From: Corinectria fuckeliana
Taxonomy: Eukaryota; Ascomycota; Sordariomycetes; Hypocreales; Nectriaceae
Direction: 5' to 3'
DNA: 64,000 bases
Assembly (NCBI GenBank): GCA_019137255.1
Contig: WPDH01000179.1
Coordinates: 80,979-144,978, forward strand
The notes below the pieces were generated by a model. The model worked only from the letters and a program-made list of their open reading frames with translations, had not been told where the DNA came from and made no database searches. A program made the position numbers and the translations under genes. Shown here one piece after another: positions 21,658-34,725 of this stretch; position 1 is the first letter of the stretch, and the number at the start of each line of letters is the position of its first letter.

Positions 21658-23816
21658 ATGGATCCCCTCTCCATCTTCGGCGCCGTGACTGGCGGCATCT
21701 CGATAACGTCTGAAATCTTCAAGGCCCTCGATGCCGCCACCACCATAGCCTCCAAGGTCAAGGAGGCGCCCGAGCTCGCCGTCTCGACCCTCCGTGACGT
21801 CGGCATGATGCGCCACAACATGCCGCGCTTCCAATAGCTGTTGGATTCCGAGGCCCTCGCCCGCGAGAGGGGCCTCTACACCCCCCTCGACGACGCCCAA
21901 AACACCTTCACCGGCTGCGTCACCTCGCTGGATGAGCTGAAGAGTCTGCTGAAGCCGCTTTCGGACCCAGGCCTCCAGGGCTTGGCTATGAGCGAGCGGC
22001 TGGAGTGGGCGATGAAGGACAAGCGTATAAACCAGATATATAAGCGTGTTCGGGATGAGCAGTCGTCCCTGGGCCTCATTATGACTAAACTCCAGCAGTA
22101 CGTCGGTTCCCTTTTATATCTTGTTGTCATGTAATTTTGCTTCCCACTTCGCCGTTTGCCTCAACTGATACCATTGCATCGGAACTAACACATCCCCCAC
22201 AGTGAATCCATGCTTGAAGTCCAGAAAGCCATTGCAGGCCTCGCGGAGATTTGTCAAAGAATTGCCCCCAACGTTGCCCATCTCAGCCGCAGAAGCGCGA
22301 GCAACTACACCGCGAGTCACCGGTACTGCGATGAAGCCGACGATGCATCAACCATCAGACCCGCCGCAGTCCTAAGGCCTGACTCCGTTGTTGTCCCAGA
22401 GACAGTGCCCGAGGAAGAGGACACATCCAGTTCCCAAGATGAGACATCCGCCTCATTCAGCGCCCGCTTCGCCTTCGAGTAAGCCCTGGAAGCATCCAGA
22501 GCCTATCGTCGAGTTCGAGATGGAGCCATGGCGATACCCAACCCCTCATCCGCCAGCCTCGATCACTCCTCCCACGCCCCTGAGCCCATCTCTGCCAGTC
22601 AAGGCCGGCGTAACGCGGATGTTGAAAGCCATGAGATGGGCATTTGACAAATCGTCGAGATTGCCCCTTCGACAACCACAACCCCTCCACCTACACCGCC
22701 TAGCCCAGTCACGTTCTCAGGGCTGTCGAACTTCGACACCAACAAATCTAGTCTCGCTAGAATCCAGAAAATACCCTCGTTGGGGGAACTCAGCAACAGG
22801 GGCTCGAAGGACAGTGAATCGCATCTCTGCCACGAAGTTGGGAGCGCGCCCTGTTACGGCGCAGTCGAGAATATGGATTAGTACGAGGAGGTACGAATCC
22901 AGCGAAGCACTACGTGTATATATAGCTGACCGAACTGAAGTTTTCCGCCGAGGAAATCTGCGGCGCACAGCTAGATCTAGGTATGATCCTTCCCTCAACC
23001 CTCAACCTAGCTCGATGCCTTTCGCTGCCAGCAATGCCACACGACACTGTCGAAGGTTGTTCAAGACAGAGGCCCTGGCTGGTCAACTGCGCTCGATGTT
23101 TCAGTATCTGTCCAAGTTGTGCTAGACACAATACCGACGACAGTGAGGTCGTCGGTTTCTCGCCCAGCAGCGACGACATCCTCGTCTCGGAAACAGAACC
23201 TCAAACATCGAGGACTAAGGAACGACTTCATGTTTTCATCACGACCCACAACAGATTCCTTCCGCCGCATCACGAGCTACCTTAGAAACCGAGATATTGG
23301 TATCCTCAGATCGCCAGCGGCGAGATATTCTCCAAGCAGAGCGTTCTTCTAGGGATACAAAGATACATACTTGACAATGCAGCACCCCCCGCCACGGAAA
23401 AAAGCCTTAGATGTAGCATAGCAAAACTATCAGTACGACTCAGAGAAATCGAAAAGATGGGGTTCTTGGCCAAGCTCGCCATGGTGGTGCTCAAGGATCG
23501 ACAAATGGTGTTGCAAATGAGGAGCGACATGCTTCCCGCGTGGAAGGAGATGAACGACTACGTCAGCAAAGGAAACACCTTCTGGAGCACGGTGCTGGGG
23601 AACATGCTGGCCCGAATCAATGAGTCTCAGGACTTGCTTGACAAGCTGGCCAAGACGAATATACTCGTGGAGGCTGATTTGCCCGACAATGGCTCTGACC
23701 AGGAAGACAAGTCGGATGCCCGCAAACAAGCCACAAAGCTTGATGACGGGTTTCCGTTTAGCACAAGTAGCAGTGAAATTGACGTGCCCGATGTTGTCAT
23801 CGGAATGGCAATCTAA
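21658..23816 (+). pseudogene. Decayed NLR-type gene with PigL_N-like N-terminal domain
   Basis: The start (MDPLSIFGAVTGGISITSEI) has the pattern of the fungal N-terminal domain that precedes NACHT or ankyrin modules in STAND/NLR-like proteins (PigL_N type). The frame continues across a likely intron at 22098-22202 (GTACGT donor, CACAG acceptor), giving KLQHESMLEVQKAIAGLAEI. It is interrupted at 21835 (TAG), 22480 (TAA), 22645 (TGA) and 22879 (TAG). Each stop is one C-to-T change away from Gln or Arg. Beyond 22920 the frame is lost. A further protein-like block appears in another frame at 23415-23816 (LAMVVLKDRQMVLQMRSDML). No nucleotide-binding or repeat domain is visible, so the effector and sensor parts are missing or never existed. 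NLR function in self/non-self recognition is family knowledge only. Confidence 0.7.
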
Positions 23817-24920
23817 GGGCCAACGCAGCAGATATGACGAAACAGGCTCGTGATGCCATACGACGCATACGAGCCGACACCTAGACGAGAGGTCAAAGCA
23901 TATCCTCCTGCAGATAGGTGGCTTGGGCACCCTGATGACTTTTAATTTGCAATATAGAGCATATTCCAGGCTGGAGTTTGACATTGGTATCAGGTTGGGC
24001 TTCAAGAAATGTGAGCAGATAGTCAGACATCTCCTTGCCATCTTCTGGTGTAGTGTTGGTCAGACGATCATTTGCCTTTGCTTTCAAATGGGTGATTAGT
24101 GCCACGATATAGTTAACCAGAGTACAGACGCGTTGAACTGCTCAGTTAGGGATTACCGGCCGCTCAAGGCGTAGGTGCGACTCCCATACACCAAGACTGG
24201 CAGGATATTGTATAGTGAAAGCCAGTCACTAGTTGCTTCAGCCTTCGACATATCCTTTCCACCTCGTATTAGTCAAGCTACTGGTCGGGGCGACTGATTA
24301 CCTCGTCCCGATCAAGCGCGTCGACTGCAGTCATTTCTCTCTCTATTATTCAATATCCTACACCCACATCTTCCGCGTTTCCCCTCATTCCTCTCTCTCT
24401 TTCTCTTGCTGTGCGTACAAAATGAGCCGTCCAACACCAACGACTCCTTGGTCCGACACGGCGTGCATACCATGTCGGCGTTTCGGATCATTGAATCCAT
24501 CCCGAGCAACAAGGTCAAACTACCCCCCGCCATTCGCTATGCATGTCCATCCACCATGTCTCCCTGCATATAATGAACTGTCCCCTTACTCCGGCACACA
24601 AACTCCGCAAATAACCTGCTGTGAAAACCCAAAGAAAATAAAATAAAAAAACAAAGAGAGGTGTGAGATGGCTCATACATGATTGTGCGTCCGCACCAGC
24701 CCCCATCCTGTAAAATGATTGAGAATGGATCTCTGCACCTGTGACACCTTCACACGCCCGTCTCCCAAAACTCCGCCATATGCTAGGACTCTGCGAAGAA
24801 CGACCCCCAGCTGCTTGACACTTGCCTCTGCAGCTGGCCGTTGTGCCAATGACGGAAATCGCTGTATATATAAAATAGAACCTTGGTGCCGGGCCGACCC
24901 AAGACTAGGTCCCAACCCTC
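23817..24920. other. Gap without a supported gene
   Basis: 1.1 kb. A short frame at 24422-24646 starts MSRPTPTTPWSDTACIPCRR after a pyrimidine-rich leader and an AAAATG context, but the rest looks random and no domain is seen. I do not call it. The right part is the 3' side of zds1. Confidence 0.35.
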
Positions 24921-27891
24921 TCACCACATGTCGTCCCTGTCGTCCTGCCCGTCATGCCTGTCATGCCGACGATCCTCCCCATTATCGTGGTACTGGTAGT
25001 ACTCCTTCGATCCTTGGCCATAGTCGTCAGAGCCTTCGTAGTCGTAGGAATTGTTGTGATCATTCCCATGCTCATCCTCATAGATCTGAGCATCGTCAAC
25101 GTAGTCCACCTCATCGTTGCCACCGGATTCCGCGTATTGCACCGCTGCCTAGAAAGAAAATGATTAGCAAAGATGTGTTAGAAAGGCCAGAACAGTACTC
25201 ACCCGATGGTAGTCAAAGTTATAGTGATCAGTGGCGTCCTGGGAGTCCTGGGAGTCCTGCATTTGCTGCTGTACCAGGTAGTCCTGTTCCTGCTGTTTCC
25301 GTCGAGCCTCTTCCTCGAGACGCTTTTGCTGGGGGGAGAGTGGCACGTTCATCTGCGGGTGCATGGCTTGCACGATCGCAAGATAACTATACATGAAGTT
25401 GCTTAGCAAGACTTGGCTGAGCAGCGAGCGGCGTGGATTCGCCAGCTTGATATGGGCCATTCGATAGATGGCTCTCTCCTCCAGGAGAGGGAATCTAGTC
25501 CAGTGGTAGTCCACATCCGGTACCAGGGGTTTGTAAACCGGCTCTTCTGGGACTTTCAAGTGCTGAATCTTCTTCGCGTGCTTCTCCTTTTCGTCCTTCT
25601 TCTTGCTTCCACCAAATATGGATGAGAAGATGTTTCCGTCCTTCTCCTTTTTGGAGTCACTCTTGCGATGACTCTCCTTCTTGCGCTCTTCGTGCAGCTT
25701 GCTATCCATATTCTCGCGCTCCAGGATCAGGCTTTCACGGCCTTTCGTGGCGTTCTTATCGATAGACGTTTGTATCACGTCTAGTCTCACGTTGTCCTGA
25801 GCCTTATCAACCAGGGACTTGGTTTTCGACTTCTTGTTCTCTTCCTTCTTCCGCTCCTTGTCTTCCATCCCGCTCTTGAACCATTTCCAAGCGCTGCTTG
25901 ACGACTTGGTGGTAGACACGCTGCTTGAGTCGTCATCCCGGTCCTTCTTAGATTTCTTATCGGATCTCTTCTCCTCCTGGGGCGCCGTAGGAATGAATGT
26001 CAGGCTGTCGGTACGGCTCGCTCCGCCACCAGGTACAGGGGAAGGATTTGCCGTCAGATTGTCATTCAGGGACTGCCCTTGGGGATATGAGGACCGGGAT
26101 GTGTATTGCTGAGGTGAGGATTGAGGGACTGTCTGGCGACTTGCAGTGCGCCGGCTGGATCGTGGGGGAGGCTCATCAGGTGCCTGTTCCGGTTCAGGGA
26201 CTGCCTGTGAGGCGGGCAGAGGCGGAGTGTTCTGGGACGATGATCTTTCTGGGAACCGCCTGGAAAGCTGGTCGTCTTGGTTTTCAGCGGCCTCATCGGC
26301 GGCTGATGTCTCGATGATCGGCACAACTAGCGCTGTCGATGATGTTCTAGTCGGTAGCTGGTCCTGGTATATCTCAGTAGTCGAGGCCGCGCCTCCGTCT
26401 CTCGAATCCTGTGAGGCTCCATCGAGGGGATCAAACCCGCCAAGTGATTCTTGAGAGAACTTGTGCTGTCTCCTCACGGAACGGTTCGGACGAGAGTAGT
26501 TATCTGCCAGTGGCTCTGATTGCACTCTTGAAAAGCCGTGGCCCTTGGGGGCATCAAGCGGTGATGAGGCGCCCGATTCGGCAGATTCGCCGTCGTGGTT
26601 GCGATGTACTGCACGCTTAGAAAAGGGTAACCTCTCGCCTGAGCGTATACTTCCGCCCTTGCGGTAGGTGGTGCGGGTAGAACGGCGGAGGCCCATGCCC
26701 GGTGCTACCGGGAGAATTGGCATATCATCCACGTTGCCCTCTGGTCCAGTGGATCCCTGGGTGTCTTGTGTGAGCTTCTGCACAACCTTGGTAGGGTCTT
26801 TCACAAGCTCGTCAAGGCTAAGTTCATGGCTTTGATAACTTCCCCGGGATCGATGTCTCTCCAGTCTCTCGGCACCATCAACATAACCGATCGCACCTCT
26901 TCCCCCAGAGGTGTCAATCTGACGGGAGAGCATCGACTTCTTCCGTCTCAACCCGCCAGAGCCCGAATCGCTCTGACTTGAATTGTCGTCGACGGAAAGA
27001 AAGGAGTCTCCGGACCTTCTGCGAATCGAGTGAACTCTCTTCTCCAGAAAAGACTTGAATTCTGTAGGGGCGAGCTCCGGGTGTACCCGCGCAGGCACCC
27101 ATAAAAGCCTCGAGGGATCGTTCTCGTCGTCGTCGCCGCTAGGAGCTATTGCAGGCATTGCCACGAGAGACATTGGGGGCATGTCGGGATCCTTATTGTT
27201 TCCAACATCCATGGACAGCCGTCTTAGTGCTTGTAGGTTGCTCAGCTCCTGGGCGATATCGCTTGGGTGATCGATATCGGGTAGGGGGAACGAGTTTGAG
27301 GCATCGGCTTGAACATCCCGCAACGATAGGGTCGGGGAAAGGGGCGTTTTGGGATTTTGGTCGAACGAGCTGCTTCGTTGGCTAATGCCTCTGTTTGAAA
27401 GCGGCTGAGGCGTTTTGATACCGCCATATTCGGCATTCAACAACATGCTGTCGAGAGGTTCTGAAGCAGAGCGGGAAAGGGGCTTCCGCAGATCAGGCGA
27501 CAGGCGATCTTCTTGTTGGGGCGGCCGTGGCAGATGCTCTTGGTAGGGCGATCCACCGATGAAGCTCAGTGGCCGGCCACCTTCGGATCCGGAGTCGTCC
27601 TCATCGCCATAGAGTGTGCCGATAGCCTCGGTAACGTGATGGCTCGGATCGGATATGGAGAGCTGGCTTGCGTGGCCGCGTCTGCTAGCGAAGCTGCTGC
27701 CAACATCGCGGGGTCGAGATGAGGTCTGCAGATCGTATCGAGGTCAGCAAGGGTCATGATGGGGACACCACGTGGGGGAGGCTGCGATGGCCTAGAAGAG
27801 TATCCCCATAGGAGGAAGAGTTCGAGGGCCATCGATGGCAGCCCGAGGGCACGCGAGGTGGGAGTTGAGAGATGATAAGACGCACCATCAT
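24921..27891 (-). CDS. zds1: Zds1/Zds2-type regulator of PP2A-Cdc55, with Zds C-terminal domain
   Basis: The main minus-strand exon runs 27725-25203 and the last exon 25148-24921, separated by a 54-bp intron (GTGAGT donor, CTAG acceptor). A first mini-exon coding MM at 27891-27886, joined over a 160-bp intron, is my best guess for the start and is uncertain. With it the protein is 918 residues. The Zds_C signature lies at about 725-790 (DYHWTRFPLLEERAIYRMAH, then IKLANPRRSL and QVLLSNFMYSYLA). Zds proteins bind the Cdc55 B subunit, hold PP2A in the cytoplasm and so tune mitotic entry, Cdc14 release and polarity. Most of the rest is disordered, Ser-rich and charged. A Lys-rich block (KKSKKDRDDD, NIFSSIFGGSKKKDE) precedes the domain. 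The C-tail is Asp/Gly/His/Tyr-rich and ends DDRDDMW. Confidence 0.88.
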
Positions 27892-30800
27892 CGACAGCTG
27901 GGGAGGGACCTCGACGGAGGCCAAGACACCAACGAGAGCCTGGGCAGAGTCCTGACTTGGCAGTCAAATGGGTTCTCAGAAGTGCTGGGCGCTATCATGG
28001 GCATTCGGGCACCACGGCTCGGGCAGCGCGACGGGAGGTAGATGTCGAGAAGTCGATGTGAGGAAAGGTGCATTCACATTCACCTCCTTAGTCGGTGACC
28101 TCGCGGAGCCTGTCGTCGCATGGGGGAGGAGGCGCCAAGGGAGGAGCCGCTGGTCTGGACGCAGGCTGTCAAGCTGTCAAGGGACCCTTGGCATCAAGCC
28201 GTACGCAGTTTTCGCTCGAAATGGGCGGGGTGTCGTCTGCAGTAGTTGTCGACAAAGGACAATAAGATAGGTACGCTGGCAGGCTGGGTTAGTTCGTCGA
28301 GGCGCCCAAGGCGAGATAGGTAGGTCGGTCGGTACCGCATGGAGTGTTCTCGGTCCGCAATCAAAGGGAGTCGGCCAGGGCATGAACGTGTCACGTGGAG
28401 TCCCAGCGGTAGGTTGCGAGCCAGCCAGTTCCACTGTATCATAGCGCTATCTAGCGCTAGAAATGGCGCCCGCGGGCTTGCCGCCCGTGTCTTCGTAGGT
28501 ACAAGGCCTGCGGGACGGATGGACTCCTGTATGTAAACCTGGATTCGATCCATCCAAGGGGGTCTCTTGGGCTTCTAAGCTACAAATAATCATCCACTAG
28601 ACTAACAGACTCCCTCACCATTACGTATGGAGGGTCCCGTCGCTTCCCTGCCAGGGTTCGGCGCTCTCCATGCACCTAACTTTAAAACAGGCTATCAGGC
28701 ACGCTACCAACTCAACCCTGAATTTGAGCCTGAGTTTTCGATGCAAGTTGTATTATGTATACGCATACGAAGTACATGGTGTTAGCAGCGAAAATGCCAA
28801 GGACGAGGTGCTATCGAATTAAGACAAAGGCGTCCAGGCACAAGCTCAAGCCCTGGGGTCGGGAGGCCCGGAGATACGGCTGTGGCAGCCCTTCCAAGGG
28901 CATGGATCCATAGTTGGAGCCAATGTCTGGCACATAATCTTAGATCCGCTCCCTCCCCTTGGCCCTTTGGGATATAATTACTGCTGACGACCCGCCACTC
29001 TCAGCTGGTGTTCCAGGCGGAGGGACATTCAGATGAGTACGAAGTCAGTAACTTGGTACGTACGGGTTGTATGAATGGACAAATAGCTTAGTAGTATTCC
29101 TATCATCCGATAGGTTCGGCAAAGCCCAGGGAGGCAGGCATCACAGGGAGTTTGCCCCCCTTACAATGAACAACGCAGCCGCTCGTGAACGCGATGGCGC
29201 CTCCATCCCTCGAGCGCGCGCCTACCACTCCTTTCACTAACAATTGGCCTCTCCTAAGCACAAATGGGACTTCATGGATGGTTCTCATTGATGGATCCCA
29301 AGTTACTCGATGGCGACCAGCAGTGTGACAGTGCACATGCAATGTGCCGCACACATAAGTACACATGCAAGCTCGATCATTGACTCCAAACGCGATCAAC
29401 AACTAGACTAGCTAATCCTAACCTCCCACACATTCGGCTGCGCCTCTTGATTTGCAAGGCTGGTACGTTCATCACGTTCCAGCGACTTCTGCATACCTGA
29501 GCCTACATATGCCTCTCCACCGGGTTCTGCGGGACTGTACGAATACCTAGACTAGATGCTTTGAGTGGATTGTCATTGTCAATCGATTCTCTGTCAGCAT
29601 GGTCATGGGTTTCCCACAAACAAAAGCCCGAACAATGCAGGTCTAGCTTCATCGCCGCTTTTGTTGAAGCACTCATATGTCTCGCAGCCGGGGGTTTTAC
29701 AGTCAGCCGACTAAGACTGCGCTTTTACTACCTATGTAAAGCTGTGCAGCGCTATTGCTATTGGGGGCCTGTCCTAAGCAACTAACTTATACGGCGGGGT
29801 TCCATATTACAGGTCAACGAGCCGAAGATGAGAGTCGTTGCCATCAGAATTCAGCGCATGCAAAACGCAGTGAAACCCATCAAGCCACACTTGACGGGAT
29901 ATTTCACCCCCTCTATGATCTATCTCCTAGGAAAAAGGAACCGGGACGTCAAGTTCACAAACAAGAGTGGGTTCCCGGTCATCGTACTGGCACGACTTGT
30001 ATCGGTGTCAAGTGGAGCTGTCCACGTCCCGACTCTCACCCTTACGGGGTTGTGACAGCCGTCCGTCTGCCGCTGACATCACTTTGATGTGGGGAGCTGT
30101 CACAGCGACTTGGATCATCAAGCCCGCAACAATAGCTATGTCCAGAGTTTAGAATTATAGAAGAATATATTGTAGCCCAAATAGCACTACTCAAAGGAAA
30201 GGAAAGGAACGGTTATGCTCAGATGGCCAAATAGGTAGTCTGGTCACATGGCATTCCAACCTAAATATCTATGTCTCCCTCGTACAGCTCTAAAAGCGGC
30301 ACTGCTCGAGCGCCTGACGTTCAATCAGACAGTGTATTCGTAAATTTAGTAATAATAACGATAATAGTAGTTAAAGCTCAGCTTTGTGGTTCAAGAACCC
30401 GCTCGGCCACGGCCACTAACATAAGTACATCTCTCAAGTCTGTTTGACGCAGCGAATCTTGGGTCAGGGCTTCAAGCTGTCATCGCCGTCTTAGTTGTGC
30501 AGTAAATACTAGCCTTTCGCCCTTGTCTAAAGACGCTCCATTGCTAAGGCTTGTTGTTAAAACGTCAATTTAATGTTGCTTGGATCCGGACCTTGGTCCA
30601 CGGGCAAACCCGCCACATTGCCCACGACCCGATGGCTTCTTCACCAAAGTCGCGCCACTCCACATGTGTCACCTGCCTCTCCCGGTCAGGGTCCCCTATT
30701 CCAAGCGCCCTCGTCATTTCTCTGCGCGGTGTGATCCACCAACCACAGCCATGCCTGACCAGGTTTCGCAAATAATAGCTAACGATTAGTGATGTATCTA

Positions 30801-32555
30801 CTCGCTAAGATATGTACAGGGGTCAAGGTTACATCCGTGTTGTCGATGTTGGTGTGCGTCTACCAGAAACAAGCTGCCTTGTTGGTCACACACAGAAGTA
30901 CCTGGCTCGTACAGGGTAAGCTTCAACGGATTGAAGATGAGATGCAGTTGTTCGTACCGCAACCTCGTTGAACTATGTCACTCCTTAGCTCGTGCTTTAT
31001 TTTTCTTGGACTATATCGAATCTCCGGCTTCTTAGGTCGTTGTGCGAATATGCCTGGTAGATCGTTACTCGTGCCGGTTGTTAGTTCGTCATTTGGGTTT
31101 GAAGCAGTTAACGACAAGATTTTTCACAAGTTGCACCGGTTTGCTTCCCAGACGCATTCTTTGCAAATAGAAGATTATGTTTTCCAGACTACAGGAGTTT
31201 CACTGTGAGTAGGGCGATTTTCTTGTCTACTGTAGTTCCATCCCTCGTGTCCTCGTGACACGCGGGTTTAGACTATGCCCCGAGTAAGGTTGGGTCACTA
31301 ATATCTTTGATTTCCAACTTAAATACTTGTAAGTGGTAAAACGTCCAGACATCCAAGCTCTTCTATATAGTAGACGTTGCCCAGATTGTGTACGGATTAG
31401 GGAGGTTTAAACAGTCGGTCTCATTAGACGGTGTTGTTGATGCACTAAGAGGGAAGAGAGTTCTTATGGGGATAGTCTAGAGGCGTATTTACTAAGTAAC
31501 ATACTGAGCAAAGGATCCTAAGCAAGCGGACGAAGAAGTTGTTGTTTGAGCTCTGATCCTTACGGATAGTGCAAAGTAAACGTCATGCTTGCGACAAGCT
31601 GCAAGTTGGTTAATATACTTACTGGGTAAGAAGTCAAGGTACGACCCGCAACTTGGAGCTAACAGGATGGCCCTGCGACAGCCTGGATCGAAGGCCAGGA
31701 AATTACATAAAGCCGCCATTCCTGGTTGGGCCACGACTACGACTACCTTAGGACTTGAGGATGCAGCTCACTGGGATGCACTCCGTACCTTAACGTATCG
31801 CCAGGTTGCTGCGCATCGCACAGGGCATTTGCGACGAGATACAATGCTTAAGGTATCAACTGTGGGAGAAAGTTCGTACCTTCCTAAGCCGCGTACTGTG
31901 CATTAACCGTTGTGTGCTGTCTGTCTGTCTGTCTGTCTCCTGGCTGGTGGCTTCCCAGTTATCTAGTAGGTACCTGCTCCGAATATTTAGCACGCTGTGC
32001 CAGCTGTTAGGGGCTAAGCCTAAAGAGGGAACATATGTGGTGTCCCAGGTTGGGGCCACCTCTAGAAAATTATCTCTACTTTAGCCAGCCTTGCTGGAGC
32101 TGCGAAAATCCACCCCCGTGATTGCTTCCCATCCTTTCAGTACCCGTCGCCATCTTCCTTTGATACCCATCATAACCCTCCCTAGAAGCTCCGTCCGTAC
32201 CGAGAATCTGCACCCACGCGACCGACCGACAACCTACTCCCCGAACGCTCTCGACCGCATCAGTTGATTGATAGAATGGCTGCTGTGAGTCCAACCTCAG
32301 ATGGCCTTGATCCGGCACTTGCACTTTTACCTGCATCTCAGGCTCGCCGCCTTCGCAAGTGCTGCCAGCCGTCTCGCAGCTGGCAGGGCCGGCAGCCTGC
32401 TTGCATATCCTCCCGCTCCTTACCCTTTGCAACTCCAACTCCTGCACAAGCTTCCCTCTCCCCTCTTCCCTCTCCCCTCTCCCCCTGTCTGCGTCCTTCA
32501 AGTCGTTGCGCCGCGCCCCAACTGCCCGACTTGCGAGACTCGATTCGACTTGACC
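27892..32555. other. 4.7-kb gene-poor region
   Basis: No frame here shows convincing protein character, splice structure or a known motif on either strand. The longest candidates, for example 29103-29402 minus and 29755-30087 plus, look random. A (CTGT)n microsatellite lies at about 31917-31938. Bases after about 32400 are pyrimidine-rich and are likely the leader of the DUF2433 gene. The left 300 bases may hold the zds1 promoter. It could host a non-coding transcript or remnants too decayed to read. Confidence 0.4.
31917..31938 (+). repeat. CTGT microsatellite
   Basis: Five consecutive CTGT/GTCT units in the gene-poor gap. Confidence 0.7.
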
Positions 32556-34725
32556 ATGTCGTCCGCCCGCTACGACTCCATTACCATTCCCTGGAGAGAT
32601 CCCTCCTCTTCCCAACCCGTCACTGACAAATATCAGCCGCGTCCGTACAACACCGCAGGCCCAGGCTACCTCCAAAACGGTGCGAGCGGCCTCCCCCCTC
32701 ACGGCGCTGCTCCGCTTCTGCCCAACCAGGGCCGCATCATCCAGACTGGCCCCATTAGAGTTCTCTGCATCGCAGATGTTCGAGGTGAGTGACCCCGGCA
32801 AGGAGCTGAGTTGCAAAATAACTGACTTGTGTGTCGCAGGAAACTTGAGATCCCTAAACGATCTCGCGAAACAGGCCCGAGCTGACCACATCATCCACAC
32901 TGGCGACTTCGGCTTCTACGACGACACGTCGTTGGAACGAATCGCCGAGAAGACGCTTAAGCATGTCGCCCAATACTCGCCCCTGATCCCCGAGCCCGTC
33001 AAGAAGGCAATCCAACAAGGCGGACCCGGCCCTGTCAAGACCCGATTCCCTCCTAGCGACCTGCCCCTCTCCGAGCTTCCCCTCCTGCTCGCCGGAGAGC
33101 TCAGGCTCGATGTGCCCGTCTATACCGTGTGGGGAGCCTGCGAAGATGTCCGAGTGCTCGAGAAGTTCCGAACCGCCGAATACAAGGTTCACAACCTGCA
33201 CATCATCGACGAGGCTCGGTCAATGCTGCTAGAGATCGGTGGTGTCAAGCTAAGACTACTTGGCCTTGGCGGCGCCGTTGTCATGCACAAGCTCTTTGAC
33301 AATGGCGAGGGCCGAACTACTATTGCCGGTGGACAGGGAACCATGTGGACGACTCTCCTACAGATGGGCGAGCTTGTCGACACCGCGCACCGAGTCTACG
33401 ATCCTACCGAGACCCGCATCTTTGTCACCCACGCTTCCCCCGCCCGTGAGGGCATCCTTAACCAGCTATCAGTGACACTCAAGGCCGACTTTTCCATCTC
33501 AGCCGGCCTTCACTTCCGATACGGCAGCTCCTACAACGAGTTCAGCGTCAACCCTACGTTGGACCATTATCGTGGCAAGCTTGCCGCTTCCAAGGCTTCC
33601 TTCAACGATGTCTGGGAGACCGTCAAGGGCGAGGTTGAGCCTGCTATTCAGCAGAACGAAGCTCAACAGAACCTCCTCAAGAACGCTCTGCAGCTTGTCG
33701 AGAAGATGCCCACAACCGCTGCTGGTGGCAACCCCTTTGGTGGACCTGTTGCTGGCCAAACCGCCCTGGGCCAGGTGGACGAGAGCGCCTTCAAGAACAT
33801 GTGGAACTTCAACCTAGCAGATGCCGCCTTTGGTTATCTGGTTCTAGAGATACAGGATGGTCGGATCGGTACTGAGATGCGCGCCCAAGGCTTCAACTTC
33901 TCCCATCGTGGCGCCAAGCAGCAACCCGGTATCCCTGCCCCGGGATCATCTACTGGTGGTCTTGCTGCACCTGCTCCCCCTTCGACACAGACCAGTGCTC
34001 CCCCGCCCACCAGCCGCCAGCCCTCGTCACAGCAACCCCCGAAGCCAACCGTGGCGACGCCCATTCCCGGCCCCCCTAAACCAGCAACCCCTCAGCCAAG
34101 TCAGGGTGCCAACTCGCCTGCTCCCGCCCCCCCAAGCAAGGATGCCGAGAAGACACCAGCGGCCACGGGCGCTAACGGCTCTGCTAACGGCCCCGAGCCA
34201 GTGTCCTCCCCGGCCCCCAAGACTCTCGCATCCGACATTATTGGTCTCTTCATCATGAACGTTAGCTCCGAAGAACAGTGCCGGGACCTGTTTAATGATG
34301 AGGACAAGCCTAAGATCGTCAAGGTTGAGAAATGGGGCAACTCGAATAAGGTTGTCCAGTTCAAGACGCTCGACGACCGCGACGCTGCTATGGCCCGTTT
34401 GCCCGAGGAGGTGAAGACTCGAACCCAGGAAGATCGGTCTAAGCCTCTTGTCAAGATCTTCCAACACCGTGAGGGCAAGACCTTCAGCACCCGAGGCGGC
34501 GCTGGAAATTGGGGCAACAGCGCACGTGGTGGTGCTACCAACACGAGCGGTTACCGCAGCGCCGGTGGTGCCAGCGATTCCGAGTCCACCCGACGTGGTG
34601 GACGTGGCGGCCGCGGTGGCCGTGGTGGTGATCGTGGTCGCGGTGGCCGAGGCCGAGGAGGAATCAAGGGCGATACCGGAACCTCCTCGCCGGCCGCCGC
34701 TCCCTCTACTCCCGCTGCCGAATAA
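32556..34725 (+). CDS. DUF2433 metallophosphoesterase-like protein with RGG-rich tail
   Basis: Two exons (32556-32784 and 32840-34725) around a 55-bp intron (GTGAGT donor, CGCAG acceptor) encode 704 residues. The junction falls inside the first conserved motif, IRVLCIADVRGNLRSLNDLA. The pattern that follows (HIIHTGDFGFYDD, VYTVWGACEDVRVLEKF, FVTHASPAREGIL) resembles the metal-ligand blocks of calcineurin-like phosphoesterases (D-x-H, GD, GN-H/D, H). Several ligands appear changed, for example Arg in DVRG and Ala-Cys-Glu in WGACED. This is the fungal DUF2433 family. A Pro/Ala/Ser-rich linker follows, then a compact segment (LASDIIGLFIMNVSSEEQCR) that resembles an RRM-like fold. The C-terminus is an RGG box (RRGGRGGRGGRGGDRGRGGR), which suggests RNA binding. 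Activity on a substrate is unproven. Confidence 0.88.

Noticed and set aside
24422..24646. 75-codon frame after a pyrimidine-rich leader
   Set aside because: The start context is good but the protein looks random after the first 20 residues and no homologous pattern is visible.
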